A stretch of DNA of 64,000 bases from JBKBKC01 sp046294265 (lineage in GTDB: Bacteria; Pseudomonadota; Alphaproteobacteria; Rhodobacterales; Rhodobacteraceae). The DNA lies in NCBI GenBank assembly GCA_046294265.1, contig JBKBKC010000001.1:310001-374000 (forward strand). The letters are read 5' to 3'. Every line of letters begins with the position of its first letter. Position 1 is the first letter of the stretch. The notes under the pieces were generated by a model. That model had not been told where the DNA came from, made no database searches, and saw only the letters and a program-made list of their open reading frames with translations. The translations under genes were made by a program, and so were the position numbers. Positions 50,422 to 59,777 of this stretch are shown here, piece after piece.

Positions 50422-51257
50422 CCGACCATCCGCGCATCCCGCTGGCCGGGGTCATCGGCTCACCCATCGCGCACAGCCGGTCGCCCGCGCTGCATGGCTA
50501 CTGGCTGCGCCGCTACGGACTGAGCGGCCATTACATCCCCATCGACATCACCCAGACCGACCTGCCCGAACTCTTGCGTGTGCTGCCCCGGCTCGGCTTT
50601 GTGGGCCTCAACGTCACGATCCCGCACAAGGAAACCGTGCTGGCGCTGGCCGATGTCGTCACCGACCGCGCAGCCCTGATCGGAGCCGCCAATACACTGA
50701 TCTTTCGAAAGGATGGACGCATCCACGCCGACAACACCGATGGCGCGGGCTTCATGGCAAACCTGCGCCAGAATGCGCCGGGCTGGCACCCCGCCGCCGC
50801 CCCCGCCGTGGTGTTCGGCGCCGGGGGCGGTGCCCGCGCCGTGGTTGCCGCCCTGATCGAGGTCGGCGTGCCCGAGATCCGCATCGCCAACCGCACCCGC
50901 GCCCGGGCCGAGGCGCTGCGCGCGGATTTCGGGGCCAAGCTCGTGGTCACAGACTGGGTGCAGGCTGGCAACATTCTCGACGACGCGGGCCTTGTGGTCA
51001 ACACAACCGCCCTCGGCATGACCGGCAAGGCCGACCTGCGCATCCCCATGGATGGCCTTTCGCCCCGCGCCATCGCGACCGACCTGGTCTACACACCCCT
51101 GCGCACGGCCTTTCTGGAACATGCGGCCGACATCGGCTGCACCACCGTGGATGGCCTCGGCATGCTGTTGCACCAGGCCGCTCCGGGGTTTGAGCGCTGG
51201 TTTGGCCAGCGCCCCGAGGTGGATGACGCCACCCGCGCGGCCATGTTGGGGCCATGA
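50418..51257 (+). CDS. aroE: Shikimate dehydrogenase
   Basis: NADPH-linked reduction of 3-dehydroshikimate in aromatic amino acid synthesis. 279 residues: substrate domain GVIGSPIAHSRSPALHGYW, catalytic Lys71 in NVTIPHKE, NTDGAGF with the paired Asp, and the nucleotide fold VVFGAGGGARAVVAAL...IANRTRARAEAL. Coupled to maf upstream and coaE downstream by 4-base overlaps. Confidence 0.96.
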   Translation: MTDHPRIPLAGVIGSPIAHSRSPALHGYWLRRYGLSGHYIPIDITQTDLPELLRVLPRLGFVGLNVTIPHKETVLALADVVTDRAALIGAANTLIFRKDGRIHADNTDGAGFMANLRQNAPGWHPAAAPAVVFGAGGGARAVVAALIEVGVPEIRIANRTRARAEALRADFGAKLVVTDWVQAGNILDDAGLVVNTTALGMTGKADLRIPMDGLSPRAIATDLVYTPLRTAFLEHAADIGCTTVDGLGMLLHQAAPGFERWFGQRPEVDDATRAAMLGP

Positions 51258-51859
51258 CGGCCTTCCGCCTCGGTCTGACCGGCTCCATAGGCATGGGCAA
51301 ATCCACCACCGCCGCCATGTTCGCAGCCGAAGGCCTGCCCGTCTGGGACGCCGACGCCGCCGTTCACCGCCTCTATGCGCCGGGGGCCGCGGGGACGGTG
51401 GCGATCTCCGCCCGCTGGCCCGGCACGCTGGCCCCCGACGGCGCCATCGACCGCACCGCCCTGAAATCCATCGTCACGGCGGATGCCGCGGCACTCGCTA
51501 CGCTCGAATCCCTCGTCCACCCCTTGGTCGCCGAGGATCGCGCGCGCTTTCTGGCCACGACCACCGCGGATATCGTCATCCTCGACATCCCGCTCCTGTT
51601 CGAGACCGGCCTTGACGCCGCGATGGATGCGACGCTCCTCGTCACCGCCCCACCCGCCCTGCAACGCGCCCGCGTGCTCGCCCGCCCCGGCATGACCGAG
51701 GCCGCCTTTCGCGCCATCCTGTCCCGCCAGATGCCCGATGCCGACAAACGCGCCCGCGCCGCCCATATCATCGAAACCCTGGGCCTCGATGCCGCCCGCG
51801 CCTGCGTCCTCGCCCTGATCGACCATATCCGCAGCACAGGCACACCCGATCATGCGTGA
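51254..51859 (+). CDS. coaE: Dephospho-CoA kinase
   Basis: Last step of coenzyme A synthesis. 201 residues: P-loop GLTGSIGMGKSTTAAMFA at the N-terminus, WDADAAVHRLYAPG, DIPLLFETGLDAAMD and the lid region LARPGMTEAAFRAILSRQMPDADKRARA. The stop overlaps the dnaQ start by eight bases. Confidence 0.96.
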   Translation: MTAFRLGLTGSIGMGKSTTAAMFAAEGLPVWDADAAVHRLYAPGAAGTVAISARWPGTLAPDGAIDRTALKSIVTADAAALATLESLVHPLVAEDRARFLATTTADIVILDIPLLFETGLDAAMDATLLVTAPPALQRARVLARPGMTEAAFRAILSRQMPDADKRARAAHIIETLGLDAARACVLALIDHIRSTGTPDHA

Positions 51860-52553
51860 AATCGTCCTCGACACCGAAACCACAGGATTTGAGCCCACCG
51901 AAGGCCACCGGATCGTCGAGATCGGAGCGGTCGAACTGGTCAACCACATGCCCACGGGCCGCACCTTCCATGTCTATCTGAATCCCGAACGCGCCATGCC
52001 GCCCGAAGCCTTTGCCGTGCACGGCCTCTCGGATGACTTCCTGCGGGACAAACCCCTGTTCCGCGACGTGGCCGCCGATTTCCTCGCCTTCACCGCCAAG
52101 GCGCGGCTGGTCATCCACAACGCCGCCTTCGATATGAAATTCCTGAATTGGGAACTGCGCGCAGCGGGCCTGCCCCTGTTGCCCGATGGCTGTGCCCTCG
52201 ACACCGTGCAAATGGCCCGGCAGAAATTCCCCGGTTCGCCCGCCTCGCTGGATGCGCTCTGCCGCCGTTTCGGAGTGGACAACGGCGCGCGTGAGAAACA
52301 CGGCGCGCTGCTCGACAGCGAGCTTCTGGCCGAGGTCTATCTGGAACTGATCGGCGGTCGCCAGCCTGGCCTGACGCTCGTGCCCGAAACGCGCGACCGT
52401 GGCGCCTCACCTGCGGTGCACACGGCGCGTCCCCGCGCCCCGCGGCCCGCGCCGTTGCCGCCTCGCCTCACCGAGGCAGAGGCGCAGGCACATCGCGATC
52501 TTGTCGGCAAGATGGGCGATGCGGCCATCTGGCCGCGCCGCGGGTTCAGCTGA
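51852..52553 (+). CDS. dnaQ: DNA polymerase III epsilon subunit (proofreading exonuclease)
   Basis: 3'-5' exonuclease of the replicative polymerase. 233 residues: ExoI VLDTETTGFEP, ExoII HNAAFDMKFLNWEL, ExoIIIe REKHGALLDSELLAEVYLEL, all catalytic acids and His present. A Pro/Arg-rich linker and the short C-terminal tail for alpha-subunit binding follow. The end overlaps the convergent secB gene by eight bases. Closes the maf-aroE-coaE-dnaQ operon. Confidence 0.96.
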   Translation: MREIVLDTETTGFEPTEGHRIVEIGAVELVNHMPTGRTFHVYLNPERAMPPEAFAVHGLSDDFLRDKPLFRDVAADFLAFTAKARLVIHNAAFDMKFLNWELRAAGLPLLPDGCALDTVQMARQKFPGSPASLDALCRRFGVDNGAREKHGALLDSELLAEVYLELIGGRQPGLTLVPETRDRGASPAVHTARPRAPRPAPLPPRLTEAEAQAHRDLVGKMGDAAIWPRRGFS

Positions 52554-53040
52554 CGGGCTGATCGGGCGCGCCCTGCGCCTCCATCCGCCGCTGCATCTCC
52601 ATCCGGTAAAGTTGCAGGAAATCCACCGTGTCGATGTTCAGCGGCGGGAACCCGCCATCCCGTGTCACGTCCGAAATGATCCGACGCACGAACGGAAAGA
52701 GCAACCGCGGACATTCGATCAGCAGGAAAGCGTGCAGCTGGTCCTCCGGCACGCCCTCGACCAGGAAGATCCCGCCATAGTCCACCTCGACAAGGAACAG
52801 CGTCTCGTCCGTCTTGGCGTTCTTCGACGTGACACGGAATTTCGAGATCACCTCGTACTGGTTGTCCTGCGCGCGCTTGCGGGCATCCAGACTCACCTGC
52901 ACCTGCGTGTCGGGCGTCACCTCGTTCGACTGCAGCCCGCGCTGCGCCACCGCGTTCTCGAACGACAGGTCGCGCATGAACTGGCCGAGGACCTGCATCT
53001 TCATCTGCGGGGCGGCCCCGGCTCCATTGGCATCCGACAT
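52546..53040 (-). CDS. secB: Protein-export chaperone SecB
   Basis: Tetrameric chaperone that keeps preproteins unfolded for SecA. 164 residues with MQVLGQFMRDLSFENAVAQRGL, QVSLDARKRA, FLVEVDYGGIFLVEGVPEDQLHAFLLIECPRLLFPFVRRIISDVTRDGGFPPL and NIDTVDFLQLYRMEM. Family-typical throughout. Convergent with dnaQ; fxsA lies 89 bases upstream on the same strand. Confidence 0.96.
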   Translation of the reverse strand: MSDANGAGAAPQMKMQVLGQFMRDLSFENAVAQRGLQSNEVTPDTQVQVSLDARKRAQDNQYEVISKFRVTSKNAKTDETLFLVEVDYGGIFLVEGVPEDQLHAFLLIECPRLLFPFVRRIISDVTRDGGFPPLNIDTVDFLQLYRMEMQRRMEAQGAPDQPVS

Positions 53041-53129
53041 GTCGCTCTCCCAAAATCGGCAAATCCGGAGCCTCTCTAGCAGGTCGCCCCGCCCCCCTCA
53101 ATCCTTGCCGAACTGGTGCGCCACCGCCC

Positions 53130-53600
53130 TCAGGGCTTTGTCCAGCGCGATGGCCCCTTGCCGGACCGCGCTTTTACCTCGGTCACGTCGATCCACTCGC
53201 CGTCAATCACCTCGGGCCCCTGTCCGGGACGCCCACTTGCGGCCTCACCCAAGACTGTCACCCGTGCCGCGATGGCCGCGATGACCGCGCGCCGCAGCCC
53301 CGGAACCAGCAGCGCAAAACCCACCGCATCGGTAAAAAAACCAGGTGTCAGCAAAAGAATCCCCGCCACCAGGATCAGCGCGCCATGCGCCAGCGGCGAC
53401 AATGGATCGCGCGCCGTGGCCAGCCCGCGCCGTACATCCTCCAGCACCGCGAGTCCCTGCCGCCGCACCAGAACCGTGCCCACGATCCCCGTCAGCAGCA
53501 CGATCCCCAGCGTCGGCCACAGCGTCAGCCAGCCGCCCGCCTGGATGAACAGCGCGATTTCGATCAGCGGTACGGTCACAAACGCGATCAACAGCCACAT
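53130..53600 (-). CDS. fxsA: FxsA-like inner-membrane protein
   Basis: A 156-residue membrane protein similar to FxsA, which in E. coli relieves exclusion of phage T7 by the F factor. N-terminal helices WLLIAFVTVPLIEIALFIQAGG and PTLGIVLLTGIVGTVLVRRQGL, then LILVAGILLLTPGFFTDAVGFALLVPGLR, the family's conserved LTPGFxTDxxG region. The C-terminal tail (EVIDGEWIDVTEVKA) is acidic and cytoplasmic. The native role is unknown. Divergent from the Tim44-like gene. Confidence 0.9.
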   Translation of the reverse strand: MWLLIAFVTVPLIEIALFIQAGGWLTLWPTLGIVLLTGIVGTVLVRRQGLAVLEDVRRGLATARDPLSPLAHGALILVAGILLLTPGFFTDAVGFALLVPGLRRAVIAAIAARVTVLGEAASGRPGQGPEVIDGEWIDVTEVKARSGKGPSRWTKP

Positions 53601-53713
53601 CGCCCCATCCTTTCCTCGGCCCGGCGGTGGACTTGGCCCCCCGCCTCCCCTACATAAGACGGGATTGCGACCAACCCAACCCTTCCGGCCGACCCTGGCC
53701 CATCGAGGACCCC

Positions 53714-54376
53714 ATGAGCTCCAGCCTGATCCAGCTTCTCGTCCTGGCGGGAATTGCGATCTTCCTGATCCTCAAGCTGAAAAACGTGCTCGGCACGCGC
53801 GAAGGATTTGAAAAGCCGCCCCTCCCGCTGGACGAAGCGCGCCCGCGCCTTGCCAAGCGCGACCTCGCGGTGATCGAGGGCGGCCAGGACCGCGACATCA
53901 CGGATCACGTCCCTGACGGAAGCCCTGCCGCAAAGGCGCTGGCCGCGATGAAGATGGCCGAGCCCGGGTTTTCGGTGAACACCTTTCTCTCCGGCGCCCG
54001 CAGCGCGTATGAGATGATCCTCATGGCCTATGAGAAGGGCGACCTGTCCCCGGTGGTGCCTTTCCTGTCGCCAGAGGTCTACGAGACGTTCCAGGCTGCC
54101 GTGGACGCGCGCGAGGAACAGGGCCTGACGGTGGAGGCCACCTTCGCAGGCCTGCGCGAACTGACGCTGCAAGAGGCCACCTTCGACCGCACCACGCGCG
54201 AGGCGCAGGTGACGGTGCGATTTGTCGGCGAGCTTACATCGGTCATCCGCAACCGCGTCGGCGAGGTCATCGAGGGCAGCCCGACCGAGATCAAGCGTCA
54301 GCGCGATGTCTGGACCTTTGCGCGGCGCATGGGCGTGGACGATCCCAACTGGATCATGGTCGCGTCCGGGGAGTGA
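53714..54376 (+). CDS. Tim44/TimA-like domain protein
   Basis: A 220-residue membrane-anchored protein: one N-terminal helix (LIQLLVLAGIAIFLILKL), a linker, and a Tim44-like domain from about residue 80 (FSVNTFLSGARSAYEMILMAYEKGDLSPVVPFLSPEVYETF...RQRDVWTFAR...NWIMVASGE). Alphaproteobacterial members are relatives of mitochondrial Tim44 and are thought to act in membrane protein biogenesis. ATG 53714 follows GAGGA. Coupled to mltA (overlapping start and stop). Confidence 0.92.
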   Translation: MSSSLIQLLVLAGIAIFLILKLKNVLGTREGFEKPPLPLDEARPRLAKRDLAVIEGGQDRDITDHVPDGSPAAKALAAMKMAEPGFSVNTFLSGARSAYEMILMAYEKGDLSPVVPFLSPEVYETFQAAVDAREEQGLTVEATFAGLRELTLQEATFDRTTREAQVTVRFVGELTSVIRNRVGEVIEGSPTEIKRQRDVWTFARRMGVDDPNWIMVASGE

Positions 54377-55407
54377 TGCGTGCGGCGGCCCCCTGCATGG
54401 CCGCCCTTTTCGGGCTGGTGGTCCTGGTGACCACGCCCGCCCGCGCCGAGGTTCTTGAGTTCGAATCACTCGATGGCTGGGCCGAGGATGACCATCGCGC
54501 GGCCGTCTCCACCTTCCGCGAAACCTGCGCACTGCTCACCGATCCCGACTGGACCCCGATCTGCCGCGTCGCCGCCGAAGCGGGCGACAGTCGCGCCCGC
54601 GCCCGCAGCTTTTTCGAACTGCTGTTCCGCCCGGTCCTGATCGGCACCCCACCCGCGCTCTTCACGGGCTATTATGAGCCGGAACTGGCGGGCTCGCTCA
54701 CCCGGACGCCGCGGTTCTGGGTGCCGCTCTATGCACGACCGCCTGAACTGTCCGAAGGCACCCAATACCTCAGCCGCGCCCAGATCGAGGGTGGCGCGTT
54801 GCGCGGTCGGGGCCTGGAGATCGCCTGGCTGGAGGATCCGGTCGAGGCGTATTTCCTGCAGGTCCAGGGGTCAGGCCGCATCCGCCTGCCCGATGGCCTC
54901 GTTTTGCGGCTGGGCTATGCTGGCAGGAACGGCCATCCCTACCGCTCCATCGGGCAGGAAATGGTGCTCCGGGGCACGCATACCTTCGATCAGGTCTCGG
55001 CGCAGGTGATACGGGCCTGGGTCCGTCGCAACCCGGCAGAGGGGGCGGCACTCCTCCACACCAATCCGTCCTATGTGTTCTTTCGCCGCCTGCCTGACCT
55101 TGCGCCCGAGAAGGGGCCCATCGGCGCCATGGGCCGTTCCATCACCGCGATGCGCAGCGTGGCAGTGGACCCTGCGCATGTGCCGCTCGGTGCGCCGGTC
55201 TGGGTGGAAAAGGATGGCCGTGCGCCGATCCGCCGCCTGATGGTCGCGCAGGACACCGGCGGGGCGATCAAGGGTGCGCAGCGGGCCGACATCTTTTTCG
55301 GCACCGGAGCGGCAGCGGGAGATGCCGCCGGAACGGTCAAGGATGGCGGGCGCATGATCGTCCTTCTGCCCATCGACCGGGCCTTTGCCCTTCTGCCGGA
55401 TGGCTGA
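54373..55407 (+). CDS. mltA: Membrane-bound lytic murein transglycosylase A
   Basis: Cleaves peptidoglycan glycan strands. 344 residues: signal sequence (about 1-24, CMAALFGLVVLVTTPARA), the MltA barrel with FTGYYEPELAGS...RFWVPLYARPPEL, QVQGSGRIRLPDGLVLRLGYAGRNGHPYRSIG, and the 3D domain with catalytic Asp in MVAQDTGGAIKGAQRADIFFGTG. No lipobox cysteine is obvious, so it may be periplasmic and not lipid-anchored. GTG 54373 and ATG 54376 are both possible starts. Confidence 0.94.
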   Translation: MMRAAAPCMAALFGLVVLVTTPARAEVLEFESLDGWAEDDHRAAVSTFRETCALLTDPDWTPICRVAAEAGDSRARARSFFELLFRPVLIGTPPALFTGYYEPELAGSLTRTPRFWVPLYARPPELSEGTQYLSRAQIEGGALRGRGLEIAWLEDPVEAYFLQVQGSGRIRLPDGLVLRLGYAGRNGHPYRSIGQEMVLRGTHTFDQVSAQVIRAWVRRNPAEGAALLHTNPSYVFFRRLPDLAPEKGPIGAMGRSITAMRSVAVDPAHVPLGAPVWVEKDGRAPIRRLMVAQDTGGAIKGAQRADIFFGTGAAAGDAAGTVKDGGRMIVLLPIDRAFALLPDG

Positions 55408-55410
55408 TCC

Positions 55411-56013
55411 ATGGCCCGCCGCCGCTCACTGCGCCCCGAGGAAGAGGAGATCTGGCAGGCCGTTGCGCGCACCGCGCGGCCCCTGAGGCCGGATGCCCGG
55501 ACCACCGCGCCCGATCCCGCGCCCCCGCACAACCCGGTGGAGAACCTGCCCCCCGCGCTGATGCAGCCCTCCGCCGCCCCACCCACGTTCCGCCTTGGCG
55601 AAAAGGCGCGCGTCAGAACGGGCCATGACATCCTGCCGCCGCTGTCGCAACGCCTCGCTTCCGCACCCCTGCAGATGGACGCGAAGGCCTTTGCCCGCAT
55701 GACCCGTGGCAAGATCGCCCCCGAGGCGCGGATCGACCTTCACGGCATGACCCTCGGCGAGGCGCATCCCGAACTGATCCGCTTTGTCCTGAACGCCCAT
55801 GCGCAGGGTCGTCGGCTTGTGCTGGTCATCACCGGCAAGGGCAGGGGGGGCGATGACGATGGTCCGATCCCGCGCCGCCCCGGCGTGCTGCGCCACCAGG
55901 TGCCGCAATGGCTGCGCATGGCCCCGCTGGGTGCAGCCGTCCTGCAGGTGACCGAGGCGCATCTGCGCCACGGCGGATCAGGGGCCTATTACGTCTATCT
56001 GCGCCGCCGCTGA
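55411..56013 (+). CDS. Smr-domain protein
   Basis: A 200-residue protein: a disordered N-terminal half (Pro/Ala-rich, about 1-95) and a C-terminal Smr domain with IDLHGMTLGEAHPELIRFVLNAHAQGRRLVLVITGKGRG and GVLRHQVPQWLR...VLQVTEAHLRHGGSGAYYVYL. Smr domains are nucleases or nucleic-acid-binding modules; stand-alone members have been linked to ribosome-collision rescue. The start is three bases after the mltA stop. Its last 36 bases overlap the convergent MFS gene. Confidence 0.9.
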   Translation: MARRRSLRPEEEEIWQAVARTARPLRPDARTTAPDPAPPHNPVENLPPALMQPSAAPPTFRLGEKARVRTGHDILPPLSQRLASAPLQMDAKAFARMTRGKIAPEARIDLHGMTLGEAHPELIRFVLNAHAQGRRLVLVITGKGRGGDDDGPIPRRPGVLRHQVPQWLRMAPLGAAVLQVTEAHLRHGGSGAYYVYLRRR

Positions 56014-57213
56014 GCGCGCCCGCCAGATGGCCATCCAGGCCACCAGAACGGACAGGGCGGCATAGGCCGCAATCCCCACCATTTGCGCCGGGAAATCGAC
56101 CCCCGCATCGATCAGCCGCCCCGTCAGGACCGGCCCCACCGCCGAGCCCAGCACCATCACCGCACCCGAGGTGGCCCGGATCGCGCCCAGATGCGCCGTC
56201 CCGTAGGCCTCGGCCCAGAACGCCGCCGGGATCGTGGCCTGCGATCCGCTGGACACGCCAAGCAGCAAGATCACCGCCGCCGCCGCCGAAAGGCTCTCTG
56301 CCAGCGGGAACGCCAGGAAAAACAGCGCCAGCGGAACGGGATAGAACGCCATCAGCCGCATCGCGCCGAACCGGTCCACCGCCCAGCCCGACACCAGCAT
56401 CGCCGCCACTGCCGCCGCCGTGTAGATCGGAAAGATCGCCACGAGGCCCAGATGCGGCCAGCCCTTAACCTCGGCCAGATGCACCTGCTGGAAAAAGAAC
56501 GAGGTGCCAAAGGTCGGCCCGCACAGGATCACCGGACAGACCAGCCAGAACAGCGGATGCCGCAGCGCCTGCCCCCGCGTCCACATCCTGCCCTGCAATC
56601 CCAGCGCAGGATTCTCGGCCGCCATGGATTGCGGCGTCCGCTCCAACCGCAAAAGCCGCGCGAGCAGGGGCAGCGCGGCCAGCAGGATCACCGCCCCCAG
56701 CACCCAAAGCCAGCGCCAATGCACCACGCCCTTCAGCGCCACGAAGGACAGGGGCAGCACCACCTCGCCCACCGCATATCCCAGCGCCGCGATCGACAGC
56801 GCCCGCCCGCGCGAGGCGACGAACCACCGCGCCATCGCCACGCCCGAGGTATGCGAGGCCATGCCCTGCCCCAGCAACCGCAGCGCAAAGATCATCACCG
56901 GCAACAGCGCGACGAAAGGGTTGACCGCCATCCCCAGACAGGCCCCCGCCAGCGCCACCAGCACCGCCGCCCCGATCACCCGCACCCGGAACCGGTCGGT
57001 CAGCACCCCCGCCCAGAGCATGGCAAAGGCCGAGGCCAGCGTGCCCGCCGCATAGATCGTGCCCCAATCGCCATGGCTCAGCGCGAACTCCGCCCGGAAC
57101 TCGCCCGCAAAAATGGAGATAAATGTGGTCTGCCCAAAGGTAGACAGGAACGACAACAGGAACCCCGCCAGCAGGAAGGGCGCATTGGCGCGCAGAAAGG
57201 CAAGAAAGGGCAT
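55978..57213 (-). CDS. MFS transporter
   Basis: A 411-residue, 12-helix major facilitator. Landmarks: FLLAGFLLSFLSTFGQTTFIS, then LSHGDWGTIYAAGTLASAFAMLWAGVLTDRFRVRV (the loop 2-3 motif GxxxDRxxRR-like), and a second half with PIYTAAAVAAMLVSGWAVDRFGAMRL. It resembles monocarboxylate/oxalate-type (OFA) carriers, but the substrate is not readable. Its C-terminal 11 codons overlap the Smr gene on the opposite strand. Confidence 0.88.
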   Translation of the reverse strand: MPFLAFLRANAPFLLAGFLLSFLSTFGQTTFISIFAGEFRAEFALSHGDWGTIYAAGTLASAFAMLWAGVLTDRFRVRVIGAAVLVALAGACLGMAVNPFVALLPVMIFALRLLGQGMASHTSGVAMARWFVASRGRALSIAALGYAVGEVVLPLSFVALKGVVHWRWLWVLGAVILLAALPLLARLLRLERTPQSMAAENPALGLQGRMWTRGQALRHPLFWLVCPVILCGPTFGTSFFFQQVHLAEVKGWPHLGLVAIFPIYTAAAVAAMLVSGWAVDRFGAMRLMAFYPVPLALFFLAFPLAESLSAAAAVILLLGVSSGSQATIPAAFWAEAYGTAHLGAIRATSGAVMVLGSAVGPVLTGRLIDAGVDFPAQMVGIAAYAALSVLVAWMAIWRARSAAAQIDVIGP

Positions 57214-57268
57214 GGCGTCGTCACTCCGACCGCCTTCCTGTCATGCGTCTGGCGGGAAGGCCAGCGCC

Positions 57269-58390
57269 CTAGCGCGCCAGTTGCTCGCCCACCGTGGCCA
57301 CCGGCGACAGGATGATGCGCGTAGCGCTCTGCACGGTCAGCACCGCCCCCGGCAACAGCCCCACGCGGCTGCGCGCATCGCCCGTCAGCGCGGCGTCGAT
57401 CTCGCCCACGCGGTTCAGTATGGCGATCAGCGCGGGCGAGGTGCCCGGCGTCAGGTGCCCAAGGCCCCGGGAAAACGCCCCGACCTCCAGCAGCACCACA
57501 TCCAGATCGGCCACTCTCTCAAGATCGTTCAGGTTCCCAAGGCGATTGGGCTCGCGCGCCAGCACGGACGACAGCAGCAGCGCCCGGTCGCGCTGCGAGG
57601 TGAAGATAAGAATCGGCTCCCGCAGCTTGCCGATCGTGCGGACCTGGCTGCGGAACAGGTCCACGTCAATGTCCGGCGACATCAGAATAACCCCCGCCAG
57701 CCGCGTCATCACCTTGCCATCGCCCCGGATGGTGCTCTGGCGGATCGTCTCCATCGTCAGCGCGGCCCCCATCGAATGGCCAAAGACGATGATCCGTTCC
57801 GCCCCCGCATCGGCCACCTGCCGCAAAAGCTGTTCCAGCCCGTCGCGCGCGAACAGCGCCGAGTCGCGGTCATAGACATAGCCCAGCGGCGAACCCTTGG
57901 ATGGCCAGGAGTAATGGACGGTCACGCCGGAAAACGACAGGTCATGCGCCATTTGCGCGACGCGATACACGCCTTCGGCGAAATTCGTGTTGAACCCGTG
58001 CACGAACACGATCACTTCGCGCTGGCCCCGAGGGGTGACGCGCATGCTGCTGGCAAGTGACGCGCGGAAGGCGCCCACATCCGCGAATGTCTGCTCGTTC
58101 AGCGTCACGAAATGCTTGGCAGGATCGGGCACGGCGTTCCGGCGGGGCCAGGTCAGCGCACCCACATCGCGATTCCGCGGGATCGATAGCTCATAGTGGC
58201 CATAGCTGTCGCCCTCAAACCGTGCGCCGCCGAAGCGCCCCGTCGCGGGATCGGTGGCGCGCGACGTGCCGACATAGACGACCTGCGTGTCGCCCACCCC
58301 CGCCGCCTCTGCCATCAGGGTCATGCGGCCACGGGGCGCACATGCCGCCAGCACCACGAGGGCAAGAACCGCAACATGCAAGATGCGCAT
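57269..58390 (-). CDS. DUF900-type alpha/beta hydrolase lipoprotein
   Basis: A 373-residue predicted lipoprotein: signal peptide MRILHVAVLALVVLAAC with a lipobox LAAC (Cys17) followed by a DUF900/alpha/beta hydrolase domain. The conserved block REVIVFVHGFNTNFAEGVYRVAQM, YSWPSKGSPLGYVYDRDSA and the nucleophile elbow FGHSMGAALTMETI are visible; the histidine would lie in the C-terminal half. Substrate and role unknown; the enzyme is probably on the periplasmic face of a membrane. Upstream 73 bases lead to the hslU stop. Confidence 0.87.
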   Translation of the reverse strand: MRILHVAVLALVVLAACAPRGRMTLMAEAAGVGDTQVVYVGTSRATDPATGRFGGARFEGDSYGHYELSIPRNRDVGALTWPRRNAVPDPAKHFVTLNEQTFADVGAFRASLASSMRVTPRGQREVIVFVHGFNTNFAEGVYRVAQMAHDLSFSGVTVHYSWPSKGSPLGYVYDRDSALFARDGLEQLLRQVADAGAERIIVFGHSMGAALTMETIRQSTIRGDGKVMTRLAGVILMSPDIDVDLFRSQVRTIGKLREPILIFTSQRDRALLLSSVLAREPNRLGNLNDLERVADLDVVLLEVGAFSRGLGHLTPGTSPALIAILNRVGEIDAALTGDARSRVGLLPGAVLTVQSATRIILSPVATVGEQLAR

Positions 58391-58463
58391 ATGCCCCCCT
58401 GAAGGCGCTCGGCTTCGTTACCGCAGATTGGATGGATCGCCCCGCCTGTGGCAAGCCATACCT

Positions 58464-59777
58464 TCAGAGCACATAGCGGCTCAGATCGGCCGAGCGTGAC
58501 AGCGCGCCGATATTCGCCTCGACATAGGCCGCATCCACCACCACCGCGTCACCGCCCCGGTCGGGGGCGGCAAAGGACAGTTCCTCGAATACCCGCTCCA
58601 TCACGGTATAAAGCCTGCGCGCCCCGATGTTTTCCACCGATCCATTCACCTCGGCGGCGATCCGGGCCAGCGCCGCGATGCCGTCCCCGGTGAAGGTCAC
58701 CGTGACACCCTCGGTGCCCAACAGCGCGGAATACTGCCGCGTCAGCGCATTGTCCGTCTCGGTCAGGATGCGCACGAAATCGCCTTCGGTCAGCGGCTGC
58801 AATTCCACCCGGATCGGCAGGCGGCCCTGCAACTCGGGCAACAGGTCGGACGGTTTGGCGATGTGGAAGGCCCCGGAGGCGATGAACAGGATATGGTCGG
58901 TTTTCACCGGGCCGTGCTTGGTGCTGACGGTGGTGCCCTCGATCAAAGGCAAAAGGTCGCGCTGCACGCCCTCGCGGCTCACATCCGCCCCGCGCATGTC
59001 GGACCGCGCGGCCACCTTGTCGATCTCGTCGATGAAGACGATCCCGTTCTCCTGCACCGCCTCCAGTGCCGCAGCCTTCACCGCCTCGTCATCAAGGAGC
59101 TTGTCGGCCTCCTCCCCGATCAACAGGTCATGGCTTTCCGCCACCGTCATCCGCCGCGTCTGCTGACGCCCGCCCAGCTTGCTGAACAGATCGCCCAGGT
59201 TCATCGCCCCCATTTGCCCCGGCCCGCCCCCCATGCCCCCGGTCGGGTCCAGCATGGCAAAGGGGTTGGAGGTGTCGGCCACGGTCAGCTCGATCACCGT
59301 ATCGTCCAGCTCGCCCCGCCGCAGCTTGGCGCGGAACATCTCGCGCGTCTGCTCGCGTGCGTCCTTGCCCGCGATGGCCGTCACCACGCGATCCTCGGCG
59401 GCCTTTTCGGCGCGGGCCTTCACCTCCTCGCGCATCCGGGCGCGGGTGTCGATCATCGCGGCATCCACCAGATCGCGGATGATGCTGTCCACATCGCGGC
59501 CGACATAGCCGACTTCGGTGAACTTGGTCGCCTCCACCTTGAGGAAAGGCGCACGGGCCAGGCGCGCAAGGCGGCGGCTGATCTCGGTCTTGCCCACGCC
59601 GGTGGGGCCGATCATCAGGATGTTCTTGGGATACACCTCCTCCCGCAGCCCGTCGGGCAACTGCTTGCGCCGCCAGCGATTGCGCAGGGCCACCGCCACG
59701 GCGCGCTTGGCCGCAGCCTGCCCGATGATGTAGCGATCCAGCTCGGACACGATCTCGCGGGGGGTCAGGTCGGTCAT
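58464..59777 (-). CDS. hslU: HslU ATPase of the HslUV protease
   Basis: AAA+ unfoldase that feeds proteins to HslV. 437 residues: MTDLTPREIVSELDRYIIGQ, Walker A GPTGVGKTEI (residues 58-67), the I-domain, FIDEIDKVAARS Walker B, and sensor/C-terminal region ending LSRYVL, the conserved HslV-docking tail. Its ATG overlaps the stop of the DUF2157 gene (ATGA), so it is translationally coupled to a membrane protein gene rather than directly to hslV. Confidence 0.97.
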   Translation of the reverse strand: MTDLTPREIVSELDRYIIGQAAAKRAVAVALRNRWRRKQLPDGLREEVYPKNILMIGPTGVGKTEISRRLARLARAPFLKVEATKFTEVGYVGRDVDSIIRDLVDAAMIDTRARMREEVKARAEKAAEDRVVTAIAGKDAREQTREMFRAKLRRGELDDTVIELTVADTSNPFAMLDPTGGMGGGPGQMGAMNLGDLFSKLGGRQQTRRMTVAESHDLLIGEEADKLLDDEAVKAAALEAVQENGIVFIDEIDKVAARSDMRGADVSREGVQRDLLPLIEGTTVSTKHGPVKTDHILFIASGAFHIAKPSDLLPELQGRLPIRVELQPLTEGDFVRILTETDNALTRQYSALLGTEGVTVTFTGDGIAALARIAAEVNGSVENIGARRLYTVMERVFEELSFAAPDRGGDAVVVDAAYVEANIGALSRSADLSRYVL

